Assembly (NCBI RefSeq): GCF_001418325.1 | Contig: NZ_LIPN01000299.1 | Coordinates: 1 to 38,809 of the forward strand | Source of the DNA: Streptomyces atriruber | GTDB lineage: Bacteria; Actinomycetota; Actinomycetes; Streptomycetales; Streptomycetaceae | Direction of reading: 5' to 3' | DNA: 38,809 nucleotides | Shown here: one piece after another, positions 16,480 through 29,044 of the stretch | Position numbering within the stretch: the first letter of the stretch is position 1 | Layout of the letters: every line of letters starts with the position of its first letter | Program-made: the position numbers and the translations under genes | Notes under the pieces: model-generated | The model's database searches: none | Told to the model about the DNA's origin: nothing | Seen by the model: only the letters and a program-made list of their open reading frames with translations

Positions 16480-19413
16480 ATGCGCTTTCGCGGGAAGTCC
16501 ATCCGCCGGAAGATCGTGGCGCTGCTGCTCGTGCCGCTGCTCTCCCTTACGGCGATCTGGGCCTTTGCCACTGTGGTGACGGGCCGTCAGGCCCTGAGCC
16601 TCATCGACTCGGTCAACGTGGTCGACAAGCTCGCCTATCCGGTCGAGGACACGGCGCGCGTCATCCAGCAGGAGCGCCGCCAGACCCTCGTCTATCTCGC
16701 CGACCCCCGGGCCTCGGACGCCACGGGCGCGCTGCGCCGCAGCCGCACCGCGACCGACGGGATGATCGACAAGATCCGGACCAACGCCCAGGACCCGGAC
16801 GTCCGGGACGGCCTCGGCGTGGATTCGCGCAAGCGGCTGGGCGAGCTCGTCGAAGCCTTCGACAGCATCGAGCCGCTGCGCCGCAGCGTCGAAGAGGGCA
16901 CGATCACCAGGGCCGGCGCCCTGAAGATGTACACCAAGCTGATCGACCCCTACTTCGACCTGCTGAGCACGCTCAACGGCTTCTCGGGCCTCGACGACAT
17001 GAAGTACGACATGCAGGGCCGTGCGCTCGTCGGCGCCACCCGCGCGCGTGAACTGCTCTCCCGCGAGGACGCGTTGATCGGCTCGGCGCTCGTCGCGGGA
17101 CGGATCACCAAGGCCGAGATCCGGCAGGCCACCGAGCTCCGGGCCCAGCGCGGGCTCCTCTTCGAAGTGAACTTCGCGCAGCTTCCCGAGGACGACCGCG
17201 CCCGTTACGAGCGCTACTGGAACGGCACCGAGACCACCCAGCTGCGCAAGGCCGAGCAGGCCATCATCGAGTCCGGGGGAGGCACCCCGCACGCGGTCAC
17301 CTCCGCCCGCTGGGACGAGGCGGCGGGCCGCGTACTCAAGCAGCTCTCCGAGAGCAACATCGAGGCGACCGACCGCTTCCAGGACCGCGTCGAGCCCGCG
17401 GCCGTCGGCGTGATCGTCCGCGTCATCGCGGCCGGTGTGCTCGGCCTGCTCGCACTCCTGGTCTCGCTCTTCATGTCCGTGCGCATCGGCCGCAGCCTCA
17501 TCAGGGACCTGCGCCGCCTGCGACTGGACGCCCACGAGGCGTCCGGTGTCCGGCTGCCCGGCGTGCTGCGCCGCCTGGCGGCGGGCGAACAGGTCGACGT
17601 GGAGACCGAGGCGCCCCGGCTGACGTACGGCAAGGACGAGATCGGGCAGGTCGGCCAGGCCCTCAACACCCTGCAGCGCGCCGCCGTCGAGGCCACCGTC
17701 AAACAGGCCGACCTGCGGCACGGCGTCTCCGAGGTCTTCGTCAACCTCGCCCGCCGCAGCCAGGTGCTGCTGCACAAGCAGCTCACGCTCCTGGACACCA
17801 TGGAGCGCAGGACCGAGGACACCGACGAGCTCGCCGACCTGTTCCGCCTCGACCACCTGACCACCCGCATGCGGCGGCACGCCGAGGGCCTCGTGATCCT
17901 CTCCGGCGCCGCCCCGTCGCGGCAGTGGCGCAAGCCCGTCCAGCTCATGGACGTCGTCCGCGCGGCCGTCGCCGAGGTCGAGGACTACGAACGCATCGAG
18001 GTGCGCCGCCTGCCCCGCATCGCGGTCACCGGGCCCGCGGTCGCCGACCTCACGCACCTCATGGCGGAGCTCCTGGAGAACGCCACGGTGTTCTCGCCTC
18101 CGCACACCGCCGTGCAGGTCCTCGGGGAGCACGTCGCCAACGGCTTCACCCTGGAGATCCACGACCGGGGCCTCGGCATGACCCCCGACGCCCTCCTGGA
18201 CGCCAATCTGCGCCTCGCGGAGACCCCCGAGTTCGAACTGTCCGACACCGACCGGCTCGGCCTGTTCGTGGTCAGCCGCCTCGCCCAGCGCCAGCGCGTC
18301 CGCGTCTCGCTGCAGCCCTCGCCGTACGGCGGCACGACCGCCGTCGTCTTCATCCCCGAGTCCCTGCTCACCGACGACGTGCCCGACACCGACGGCACCG
18401 GCTTCCGGATCGACCGGGCGCGGACCAAGGAGGCCGTGGCGACCGGCGACCAGGGCGCCGACCGGGCCGCGGCCCTCGCCCAGGTTCCCGTGCAGCTGCC
18501 GGGCCTGCCCGCCTCCGTCCTCGACGGCCCCGTGGAGCTGGAGGCGCCCGTCGGCATGGCGGACCTCGACGGCTTCCCCGGTGCCCTGGACGACGAGGAC
18601 AGCGAGCGCGGCGGCATCTTCCGGCCCCGCCGCCGGGTGGCAGGCACGCCCGGAGAACAGCATCAGCAGGCCAGGGACGACCGCGAGGCGGGCCGCGCGG
18701 AGCCGACCCGCCGGGGCACCGTGCCCACCGCAGGCGTCGACGACCTCGCCGAGGACGCCCATTCCCAGGGCCCCGTTCCGCTGCCGCGCCGCAGGACCCC
18801 GAAACTGGTCCGCTCCAACGGCCGCCCGGTGACCCACGCCAGGCCCCAGGACAGCCGCTTCCCCGACGACAGGTCGCAGGACAGCCGCTTCCCCGCAGGC
18901 GGATCCCAGGACAGCCGCTTCCAGGAGGACAACCGGTTCCAGGACGACGGCCCTTCGGAGAGCAGGCCGTTGGCCCCGGCGGCCGAGGACGAGTTCCCGA
19001 CCCCGCAGCGCCCGCAGCAGCAGCCCTCCTGGCCCGACCTGTCGCCGCCGCACCACGACGTCACGGCCGTCGACGACGCGCCGTCCGACCTCCCGCGTCG
19101 CGGCCGCCGCAGCACCCCGCAGGACCGCACCACCGAGGACCGCGCCCTCCGGGACCGGTCCACCACGACCACCGCGGGCGGGCTGCCCCGCCGCGTCCGG
19201 CAGGCCAACCTGGCCCCGCAGTTGAAGGACGGACCCGACCGCAGCTCCCCGCGCGCCGAGACCCGGCCGGAGGAGCGCGACGCCGAAGAGGTACGCAGCC
19301 GCATGGCATCGCTCCAGCGGGGCTGGCAGCGCGGCCGCGACGAAAACGCCGCGGGCGACGACGCCACGAACGGCACAGCACCAGGAACGACATCCGAGGG
19401 GGACGGTCGATGA
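16480..19413 (+). CDS. cvnA: CvnA: conservon membrane histidine-kinase-like protein
   Basis: 977 residues from ATG 16480 (GGGGAGG immediately upstream), beginning MRFRGKSIRRKIV as is typical of CvnA. TM1 is at about 12-32, then an extracytoplasmic nitrate/nitrite-sensor-like helical domain to about 305, TM2 about 308-335, a HAMP-like linker, an H-box-like segment (LDHLTTRMRRH) and an ATPase domain with N box (ELLENATVFSPP, near residue 527) and G box (DRGLGM). From about residue 620 to the end it is a disordered, charged tail. In conservons CvnA is thought to act as a receptor for the membrane-associated CvnB-C-D complex rather than in a classical two-component system; no response regulator is nearby. 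The stop overlaps cvnB (ATGA). Confidence 0.92.
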   Translation: MRFRGKSIRRKIVALLLVPLLSLTAIWAFATVVTGRQALSLIDSVNVVDKLAYPVEDTARVIQQERRQTLVYLADPRASDATGALRRSRTATDGMIDKIRTNAQDPDVRDGLGVDSRKRLGELVEAFDSIEPLRRSVEEGTITRAGALKMYTKLIDPYFDLLSTLNGFSGLDDMKYDMQGRALVGATRARELLSREDALIGSALVAGRITKAEIRQATELRAQRGLLFEVNFAQLPEDDRARYERYWNGTETTQLRKAEQAIIESGGGTPHAVTSARWDEAAGRVLKQLSESNIEATDRFQDRVEPAAVGVIVRVIAAGVLGLLALLVSLFMSVRIGRSLIRDLRRLRLDAHEASGVRLPGVLRRLAAGEQVDVETEAPRLTYGKDEIGQVGQALNTLQRAAVEATVKQADLRHGVSEVFVNLARRSQVLLHKQLTLLDTMERRTEDTDELADLFRLDHLTTRMRRHAEGLVILSGAAPSRQWRKPVQLMDVVRAAVAEVEDYERIEVRRLPRIAVTGPAVADLTHLMAELLENATVFSPPHTAVQVLGEHVANGFTLEIHDRGLGMTPDALLDANLRLAETPEFELSDTDRLGLFVVSRLAQRQRVRVSLQPSPYGGTTAVVFIPESLLTDDVPDTDGTGFRIDRARTKEAVATGDQGADRAAALAQVPVQLPGLPASVLDGPVELEAPVGMADLDGFPGALDDEDSERGGIFRPRRRVAGTPGEQHQQARDDREAGRAEPTRRGTVPTAGVDDLAEDAHSQGPVPLPRRRTPKLVRSNGRPVTHARPQDSRFPDDRSQDSRFPAGGSQDSRFQEDNRFQDDGPSESRPLAPAAEDEFPTPQRPQQQPSWPDLSPPHHDVTAVDDAPSDLPRRGRRSTPQDRTTEDRALRDRSTTTTAGGLPRRVRQANLAPQLKDGPDRSSPRAETRPEERDAEEVRSRMASLQRGWQRGRDENAAGDDATNGTAPGTTSEGDGR
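18847..18936 (+). repeat. In-frame 30-bp tandem repeats in cvnA
   Basis: CAGGACAGCCGCTTCC recurs exactly at 18847, 18877 and 18907, a 30-nt period that encodes a 10-residue repeat (QDSRFPDDRS, QDSRFPAGGS, then QDSRFQEDN) followed by a degenerate RFQDD copy. It lies in the disordered tail of CvnA from about residue 790. Confidence 0.8.
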
Positions 19414-19850
19414 CCGCACCGAATGCCGACGCACGCACCACCACGACCGGGGGACGGGGGGAGCTGAACTGGCTCCTCGACGACCTGGTGCAGCGCGTCG
19501 CCAGCATCCGCAAGGCACTGGTGCTCTCCGGAGACGGCCTGCCGACCGGTGTGTCGAAGAATCTGACCAGGGAGGACAGCGAGCACCTCGCCGCTGTCGC
19601 CTCCGGCTTCCACAGCCTCGCCAAGGGAGTCGGCCGGCACTTCGAGGCGGGCCGGGTCCGCCAGACCGTGGTCGAGCTCGACGACGCCTTCCTCTTCGTC
19701 ACGGCCGCGGGCGACGGCAGCTGTCTGGCCGTCCTCGCGGACGCGGACTCCGACGTAGGGCTGGTGGCGTACGAGATGACGCTGCTGGTCAAGCGCGTGG
19801 GTGTGCATCTGGGGTCGGCACCGCGCACGGATCTGCCCGCCGGGGGGTAG
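19410..19850 (+). CDS. cvnB: CvnB: roadblock/LC7-domain protein
   Basis: 146 residues; the roadblock/LC7 fold spans about 17-130 (ELNWLLDDLVQRVASIRKALVLSGDGLP at its start). These domains regulate small Ras-like GTPases in bacteria, as MglB does for MglA; here the partner is CvnD. ATG at 19410 overlaps the cvnA stop by 4 nt, and cvnC begins 10 nt downstream, so the three are one transcript. Confidence 0.93.
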   Translation: MTAPNADARTTTTGGRGELNWLLDDLVQRVASIRKALVLSGDGLPTGVSKNLTREDSEHLAAVASGFHSLAKGVGRHFEAGRVRQTVVELDDAFLFVTAAGDGSCLAVLADADSDVGLVAYEMTLLVKRVGVHLGSAPRTDLPAGG

Positions 19851-19860
19851 TGGGAAGGTC

Positions 19861-20313
19861 ATGAGCGACAACGGCCGAGGGACGCAGAGAACGCAGAGAG
19901 CAACGACGACGCGGAAGTTACCGGGGGCGCAGGAGACGCCCCGCTGGTTCGACGACGACGCAGGCCCGGTCGTGCGTCCGTACGCCATGACGCGCGGCCG
20001 CACGACGAGCAACGGGCAGCACCGGCTCGACCTGATCGCGGTCGTCGTCACCGAGACCCACGCCATCGGCATCCCGGAGGCCGACCAGACGCTGTCTCCG
20101 GAGCACGTGGACATAGTCGAGCTGTGCCGTGACACGCCCCAGTCGGTCGCCGAGCTGGCGGCCGAGCTCGACCTGCCGATCGGCGTGGTGCGCGTTCTCA
20201 TAGGGGATCTCGTCGACGGCGAACTGGTGCACGTGACCCGCCCCGTGCCCCCCGCCGAGCTGCCGGACGAGAGTATTCTGCGCGACGTGATCAGCGGCCT
20301 CCGGGCGCTCTGA
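19861..20313 (+). CDS. cvnC: CvnC: DUF742 protein
   Basis: 150 residues with the DUF742 signature: WFDDDAGPVVRPYAMTRGRT near residues 29-48, then a winged-helix-like region (PQSVAELAAELDLPIGVVRVLIGDLVDGELV) at about 90-121. DUF742 proteins accompany roadblock and GTPase proteins in conservons and form part of the membrane-associated complex. ATG at 19861 is used. The next gene is not cvnD, as usual, but a hydantoinase starting 25 nt later. Confidence 0.93.
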   Translation: MSDNGRGTQRTQRATTTRKLPGAQETPRWFDDDAGPVVRPYAMTRGRTTSNGQHRLDLIAVVVTETHAIGIPEADQTLSPEHVDIVELCRDTPQSVAELAAELDLPIGVVRVLIGDLVDGELVHVTRPVPPAELPDESILRDVISGLRAL

Positions 20314-20338
20314 ACAGCGCGGAAGCGGGAGTGAGAAC

Positions 20339-23987
<3,649 letters not shown>

Positions 23988-24007
<20 letters not shown>

Positions 24008-24593
24008 GCGCGGCAAGGCCCCCGTCGAGCCGGTCACGCTGAAGATCCTCGTGGCGGGCGGCTTCGGCGTCGGCAAGACGACCCTGGTCGGCGCGGTCAG
24101 CGAGATCAAACCGCTGCGCACCGAGGAGACCCTCAGCGAAGCCGGCCGGCCCGTCGACGACACCAGCGGCGTCGCGGGCAAGCACACCACCACGGTGGCC
24201 ATGGACTTCGGCCGCATCACGCTCCGCGAGGACCTGGTCCTGTACCTCTTCGGAACGCCGGGACAGGACCGCTTCTGGTTCCTCTGGGACGAGCTGGCGA
24301 CCGGGGCGCTGGGCGCCGTCGTCCTCGCCGACACCCGGCGCCTGGAGGACTGCTTCGCCGCCGTGGACTACTTCGAACGGCGCTCCATACCCTTCGTCGT
24401 CGGCGTCAACTGCTTCGACGGAGCCTCCCGTTACCCCGCCGACGTCGTGCGCCAGGCCCTCGACCTCGATGACGACGTGCCCGTCGTGATGTGCGACGCG
24501 CGTGACCGCGAGACGGTCAAGGACGTCCTCATCGACGTCGTCGAGCACGCGATGGCGACAGCCGCGGCGGCACGGGAACCCGCCACTACGTAG
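23988..24593 (+). CDS. cvnD: CvnD: Ras-like small GTPase
   Basis: 201 residues. P-loop GGFGVGKT (24-31), switch region with GTPGQ (89-93) in place of the usual DTPGQ, and NCFD (141-144) standing for the NKxD guanine motif, followed by a CDAR G5-like motif: all typical of CvnD/MglA-like GTPases. It should cycle between GDP and GTP under CvnB control. ATG at 23988 follows AGGAG by about 10 nt and lies inside the end of the hydantoinase gene. No cvnE cytochrome P450 gene follows. The operon ends with twin hairpins. Confidence 0.93.
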
Positions 24594-24601
24594 CACGGGC
24601 C

Positions 24602-24645
24602 CCGCGGCCACAGCCGCGGCACGTACCCCCGCCGACTGGGGTACG
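24602..24645. terminator. Twin hairpins between convergent cvnD and glpK
   Basis: First stem CCGCGGC-CACA-GCCGCGG at 24602-24619 (7 bp); second stem CGTACCCC-8 nt-GGGGTACG at 24622-24645 (8 bp). Both are perfect and lie in the 71-bp gap between the two stop codons, so they can serve as a bidirectional terminator. Confidence 0.75.
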
Positions 24646-24664
24646 GACCGCAGTCCCGCTCGGC

Positions 24665-26185
24665 TCAGCCCTCGTCCTCCTCCAGCCAGCCGAAGCTCCG
24701 CTCCACAGCCTTGTGCCAGTTGTGGAACTCGCGGTCCCGCGAGTCGGCGTCCATGCGCGGGCTCCACTCGACGTCCTGCTGCCAGTGCGCCTTCAGCTCG
24801 TCGAGGTCGTTCCACACACCGGTCGCGAGACCGGCCGCGTACGCCGCTCCCAGACACGTGGTCTCGGAGACCTTCGGACGGATCACCGGCACACCCAGGA
24901 CATCCGCCTGATGCTGCATCAGGAGGTTGTTCTTGGTCATGCCGCCGTCCACCTTGAGGGTGGTGATCCGCACTCCGGAGTCCTGGTACATCGCGTCCAC
25001 GACCTCGCGTGTCTGCCAGCTCGTCGCCTCCAGGACGGCCCGCGCGAGATGCGCCTTGGTGACGTACCGGGTGAGCCCGGTGATGACACCGCGCGCGTCG
25101 GAACGCCAGTAGGGCGCGTAGAGGCCGGAGAACGCCGGCACGATGTACGCCCCGCCGTTGTCGTCCACGCTCGCCGCGAGCGCCTCGATCTCATCCGCAT
25201 TGCGGATGATGCCGAGCTGGTCCCGGAACCACTGCACCAGGGCGCCGGTGATCGCGATGGACCCCTCCAGGCAGTAGACCGGCGCCTCGGAGCCGATCTT
25301 GTAGCCCATCGTCGTGAGCAGTCCGCTCTTGGAGGGGACGGGCCGGTTGCCGGTGTTGAGCAGCAGGAAGCTGCCCGTGCCGTAGGTGTTCTTGGCCGTC
25401 CCCGTGTCGTAGCAGGCCTGCCCGAAAACGGCCGCCTGCTGGTCGCCGAGGGCGGAGGCGACGGGCACTCCGGAGAGCTGGCCCACGGCCGTGCCGTAGA
25501 CCTCGGCCGACGACCTGATCTCCGGGAGGACCGCTTCGGGGACGTTCATCGCCGACAGGATCGACCGGTCCCACTGGAGCGTCTCCAGGTTCATCAGCAT
25601 GGTGCGGCCCGCGTTGGTGACGTCGGTGACGTGCTTGCCGCCGTCGGTGCCGCCCGTGAGGTTCCAGATCAGCCAGGAGTCGATGGTGCCGAAGGCTATG
25701 TCGCCGCGCTCGGCGCGGGCCCTGAGCCCCGGCACGTTGTCGAGCAGCCAGGCGGCCTTGGGCCCGGAGAAGTAGCTCGCCAGGGGCAGCCCCGTCTGCT
25801 CGCGGAAGCGGTCCTGGCCGTCCGTGCCGCCCAGTTCGTTGCAGAGCGCCGAGGTGCGGGTGTCCTGCCAGACGATCGCGTTGTGCACGGGTTTGCCGGT
25901 GGCGCGGTCCCACAGGACCGTGGTCTCCCGCTGGTTGGTGATGCCCAGAGCGCTCAGCTGGTCGGCGCGGAGCCCGGCCTTGGCGATCGCCCCCGCGACC
26001 ACTGCCTGCACTTTGGACCAGATCTCGGTGGCGTCGTGCTCCACCCAGCCGGGCTTGGGGAAGATCTGGCGGTGCTCGCGCTGGTCCACGGCGACGATCG
26101 CGCCGTCCTGGTTGAAGATGATGCAGCGGCTCGACGTGGTGCCCTGGTCGATGGCGGCGACGAATTTCTCGGAGCTGTCCGGCAT
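24665..26185 (-). CDS. glpK: Glycerol kinase
   Basis: 506-residue FGGY-family kinase, close to the usual 500 residues. N-terminal AAIDQGTTSSR phosphate motif, ALGITNQRETT, and the IVWQDTRT active-site region are conserved; the C-terminal domain carries DGGMTKNNLLMQ. It phosphorylates glycerol to sn-glycerol 3-phosphate at the expense of ATP, trapping what GlpF admits. ATG at 26185 is preceded by AAGGGG. It starts 22 nt after glpF. No glpD or gylR-like gene is adjacent, so this may be a second glycerol operon of the genome. Confidence 0.96.
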   Translation of the reverse strand: MPDSSEKFVAAIDQGTTSSRCIIFNQDGAIVAVDQREHRQIFPKPGWVEHDATEIWSKVQAVVAGAIAKAGLRADQLSALGITNQRETTVLWDRATGKPVHNAIVWQDTRTSALCNELGGTDGQDRFREQTGLPLASYFSGPKAAWLLDNVPGLRARAERGDIAFGTIDSWLIWNLTGGTDGGKHVTDVTNAGRTMLMNLETLQWDRSILSAMNVPEAVLPEIRSSAEVYGTAVGQLSGVPVASALGDQQAAVFGQACYDTGTAKNTYGTGSFLLLNTGNRPVPSKSGLLTTMGYKIGSEAPVYCLEGSIAITGALVQWFRDQLGIIRNADEIEALAASVDDNGGAYIVPAFSGLYAPYWRSDARGVITGLTRYVTKAHLARAVLEATSWQTREVVDAMYQDSGVRITTLKVDGGMTKNNLLMQHQADVLGVPVIRPKVSETTCLGAAYAAGLATGVWNDLDELKAHWQQDVEWSPRMDADSRDREFHNWHKAVERSFGWLEEDEG

Positions 26186-26207
26186 GGCTACCCCTTGATG
26201 AGAAGAC

Positions 26208-26963
26208 TCAGAAGGCTGCGTTGTAGATGACGCCCGCGAGAGCTCCGCCGATCAGCGGTCCGGCCACCGGAACCCAGGCGTAGCTCCAGTCGGACGTGCC
26301 CTTGTTGGGGATCGGCAGGAACGTGTGCACGATGCGCGGACCGAGGTCGCGCGCAGGGTTGATGGCGTAGCCCGTGGGGCCACCGAGGGAGAGGCCGATA
26401 CCGACGACCAGGAAGGCCACGATCAGCGTCTGCGTGCCGGATTCGCCGAGCCCCTTGGTGAGCCCGAAGGCCAGGATGGGCAGCACCAGGGCGACGGTCG
26501 CGATGACCTCGGTGATGATGTTGGCGACCGGGTTCCGGATCTCCGGAATGGTGGAGAAGATGCCGAGTGTCGGCGTCGGCACGTGCACGCCCTCCGAGTC
26601 GCCCTTCGCGCCCCGCGTGACGTTGGCGTTGAACTGCGCCAGGTACACGAGGTAGGCGAGGACGGCGCCCAGCATCGCGCCGACCATCTGCCCGAGTACG
26701 TAGATCCAGACCTTGTCCCACTTCCCGGTGTCGATCGCGATGCCGAGCGTGACGGCCGGGTTGAGGTGGCCACCGGAGAGCGGGCCCGCGGTGTACGCGC
26801 CGGCGAGCACGCCGAAGCCCCACCCGAAGGCGATGACGACCCATCCGGAGGCCTTCGCCTTCGAATGGCTGAGTGTGACGGCGGCGCACACACCGGCGCC
26901 GAGAAGAATCAGGATCGCGGTGCCGATGACCTCACCGACGAAGATGTCCCCGTTCGCGTACAT
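26208..26963 (-). CDS. glpF: Glycerol facilitator (aquaglyceroporin, MIP family)
   Basis: 251 residues with six hydrophobic helices and the two half-helix motifs NPA (GGHLNPAVTLG and AINPARDLG). The residue after the second NPA is Arg-Asp, as in glycerol-conducting GlpF proteins. It is an inner-membrane channel for passive glycerol entry. ATG at 26963 has AGGAG 6 nt upstream. First gene of the glpFK operon. Confidence 0.95.
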   Translation of the reverse strand: MYANGDIFVGEVIGTAILILLGAGVCAAVTLSHSKAKASGWVVIAFGWGFGVLAGAYTAGPLSGGHLNPAVTLGIAIDTGKWDKVWIYVLGQMVGAMLGAVLAYLVYLAQFNANVTRGAKGDSEGVHVPTPTLGIFSTIPEIRNPVANIITEVIATVALVLPILAFGLTKGLGESGTQTLIVAFLVVGIGLSLGGPTGYAINPARDLGPRIVHTFLPIPNKGTSDWSYAWVPVAGPLIGGALAGVIYNAAF

Positions 26964-27232
26964 GGCGGCTCCTAGGACCTCGCCCGGGGCGGTGCGCCCC
27001 GGTCCTCCGTGCAGGGTGCGTTCCCACGACTACCGCCTGGATACGCCCGGCTGACGCAGCCGGAGGCAGAGGTCTCCCGATCCTCTCCCGGCGCCCATGG
27101 CGAGCGTGCCGTCACAGCCGAATCGCCGATGGGGGATGCCCCGTTGAACAGGCCCTTTGTGCCGACTCTTCGCGCGCGCAGACGCTCTGGGCGCGGGGAG
27201 CCGAGGTGCGGCGACGCCGACTGACACCCGGA

Positions 27233-27261
27233 AGTGTTCACCGATGGTGATGGAGCGTCAA
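27233..27261 (-). promoter_or_regulatory. Candidate glpF promoter with operator in spacer
   Basis: Minus strand: TTGACG (27261-27256), 17-bp spacer, AACACT (27238-27233). The perfect palindrome TCACC-GAT-GGTGA (27238-27250) fills most of the spacer, a position where a bound repressor blocks RNA polymerase. The distance to glpF is long, so an additional nearer promoter is possible. Confidence 0.4.
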
Positions 27262-27301
27262 GGTCGCGGACGGCAACGGTTAACCGGCGTGTGGGCTTCC
27301 T

Positions 27302-27316
27302 CCACAGTGCCTGTGG
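27302..27316. terminator. Short hairpin downstream of the thiolase gene
   Basis: Perfect CCACAG/CTGTGG stem with a 3-nt loop, 75 bp past the thiolase stop. Too short to be sure; could instead be a protein-binding palindrome. Confidence 0.3.
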
Positions 27317-27391
27317 CGAGCCCTGGGGCCCCGCCCGCGGCCGTGGACCGCGCGACGGCGTGCCGAGCGCCCACGGCCCCCGCCGAGAGGC

Positions 27392-28582
27392 TCAGCGCAC
27401 CGCGACGACCGAGGAGCCGTGGCCGAACAGACCCTGGTTCGCGGTGACACCCACGCGCGCCCCATCGACCTGACGCACCCCTGCCGTCCCTCTCAACTGC
27501 CACGTCACCTCGCAGACTTGGGCGATGGCCTGAGCAGGCACGGCCTCCCCGAAGGAAGCGAGGCCCCCACTGGTGTTCACCGGCACGCGTCCGCCCGGCG
27601 CCGTCGCCCCGTCGCGCAGCAACTTGGCGCCCTCGCCCTCGCCGCACAGGCCCAGGTCCTCGTACCACTGCAGTTCCAGGGCGGTCGACAGGTCGTAGAC
27701 CTCGGCCAGCGATATGTCCTCGGGGCCTATGCCCGCTTCTTCGTACGCCGCGCGCGCGATGGACGCGCGGAACGTCCCGTCGGCGGGGTCCACGCCCGCT
27801 GCCGAGTCCGTGGCGACGTCCGGCAGGTCGAGCACCGTGGTGGGATACGTCGGGGTGACCGTGGACACCGCGCGGATGCGCACCGGGTCCGCCGCTCCGT
27901 GGCGACGGGCGAACTCCATGCTGGACAGCACCAGGGCCGCGGCCCCGTCCGAGGTGGCACAGATGTCGAGCAGCCGCAGTGGATCGGCCACCACGGCGGA
28001 CGCGGCGACCTCCTCGGCGGTGACGGCCTTGCGGTAGCGCGCGTTGGCGTTGAGCGCGCCCGCCGCGGCGTTCTTCACCTTGACCTGGGCGAAGTCGTCG
28101 AGGGTGTCGCCGTGCACGGCCATGCGTCGGCGGGCGTACAGGCCGAAGTAGGCGGGGTTGGTCGCGCCGAGGACGCGGAACCGCAGCCAGTCGGGGTCGC
28201 CGGGCCGGTCCCCGCCCGCCGGCCGGAAGAAGCCTTTGGGGGCCGCGTCGGCACCGACCACCAGGACGACGTCGGCCATGCCCGCGAGGATCTGCGTACG
28301 CGCCGTGTTGATCGCCTGGGCGCCGGACGCGCAGGCCGCGTACACGCTCGCCACGCGCGCGCCCTGCCAGCCGAGCGCCTTGGCGAACGTCGCCCCCGCC
28401 ACGTACCCCGGATAGCCGCCGCGCACCGTGTCCGCGCCGACGATGGAGCGCACGTCCCGCCACTCGACCCCGGCGTCCGCGAGCGCCGCGCGCGCCGCCG
28501 CCACCCCGTATTCGACGAATCCGCGCCCCCACTTGCCCCAGGGGTGCATGCCAGCGCCGAGCACCGCCACCTCGCCGCTCAT
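27392..28582 (-). CDS. Thiolase-fold enzyme (SCP-x/lipid-transfer type), paired with DUF35 protein
   Basis: 396 residues from ATG 28582. Thiolase N-domain with the nucleophile-type Cys84 in YAACASGAQA. In the C-terminal half the segment NTSGGLASFGEAVPAQA stands where thiolases have NSxGGxxxxGHPxGATG, so the usual active-site His of the GHP motif is absent, and the end (LFGHGSS) lacks the terminal CxG cysteine motif. SCP-x-like thiolase-fold enzymes with a DUF35 partner include Ltp2-type retro-aldolases and acyl transferases. The start overlaps the DUF35 stop by 4 nt, indicating a heteromeric complex. Substrate unknown; lipid, sterol or polyketide side-chain metabolism are possible. Confidence 0.85.
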   Translation of the reverse strand: MSGEVAVLGAGMHPWGKWGRGFVEYGVAAARAALADAGVEWRDVRSIVGADTVRGGYPGYVAGATFAKALGWQGARVASVYAACASGAQAINTARTQILAGMADVVLVVGADAAPKGFFRPAGGDRPGDPDWLRFRVLGATNPAYFGLYARRRMAVHGDTLDDFAQVKVKNAAAGALNANARYRKAVTAEEVAASAVVADPLRLLDICATSDGAAALVLSSMEFARRHGAADPVRIRAVSTVTPTYPTTVLDLPDVATDSAAGVDPADGTFRASIARAAYEEAGIGPEDISLAEVYDLSTALELQWYEDLGLCGEGEGAKLLRDGATAPGGRVPVNTSGGLASFGEAVPAQAIAQVCEVTWQLRGTAGVRQVDGARVGVTANQGLFGHGSSVVAVR

Positions 28583-29025
28583 GCGCCCACCCCCACCGGC
28601 CGCCAGTGCCATGTCGTCCATGTCGTCCCGCTGTCCTCGTTCAGCACGCCGGGGACGACCTCCACCTCCATGCCGACCTCCAGATCGGCCACGGAGACCC
28701 CGGGAACCGACTGCCCGAGCACCACCATCCGCTCCGCCTCCAGCTCCACAGCGATCAACGTGTAGGGCTCCCAGGGAAGTTCCGGGTCGGAGACGTAGGG
28801 AGCCGGTGGCCGATAGCGGCCGTCGGTGTACGACCAGACGCGTCCGCGCCGCGACAACGGCACCTCGGCCAGCTCCCCGCCCGCACAGCCGGGATTGCGG
28901 CAGAACCCGTCCTCGCGGGGGAAGAAGACGGAGGCGCACGCCGAGCAGCGCGTGCCCAGAAGGCGGAAGTCGTCATCCTCCCCGGCGAACCAGTTGGCCA
29001 CCACGGGTGTGCGCTTACGCGACAA
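28579..29025 (-). CDS. DUF35 (zinc ribbon/OB-fold) protein, thiolase partner
   Basis: I place the start at TTG 29025, giving 148 residues, because GGAGGA lies a few bases upstream; the longer ATG at 29091 has no SD and would translate through the operator palindrome. Zinc-ribbon cysteines C27, C30, C42 and C47 (CSAC, C-x4-C) precede an OB-fold (GRVWSYTDGRY, then PYTLIAVELEAERMVVLGQ). DUF35 proteins bind acyl-CoA thioester substrates for thiolase-like partners. The stop overlaps the thiolase start. Confidence 0.85.
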   Translation of the reverse strand: MSRKRTPVVANWFAGEDDDFRLLGTRCSACASVFFPREDGFCRNPGCAGGELAEVPLSRRGRVWSYTDGRYRPPAPYVSDPELPWEPYTLIAVELEAERMVVLGQSVPGVSVADLEVGMEVEVVPGVLNEDSGTTWTTWHWRPVGVGA

Positions 29026-29044
29026 GGCTCCTCCAGGCGCTGGA

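Larger units (their letters stand above)
26964..27391. promoter_or_regulatory. Upstream region of glpFK (428 bp, no gene)
   Basis: No supported ORF. A minus-strand promoter candidate with a palindrome in its spacer lies at 27233-27261, which would give a leader of about 265 nt. Other palindromes: GGGG-ATG-CCCC (27132-27142), CGGTTAACCG (27277-27286) and CCACAG-TGC-CTGTGG (27302-27316). The last is 75 bp after the thiolase stop and could help terminate that transcript. Confidence 0.4.

Noticed and set aside
26972..27241. 89-codon minus-strand frame upstream of glpF
   Set aside because: Starts at a GTG without a convincing SD, composition is not coding-like, and it lies across the candidate control region.
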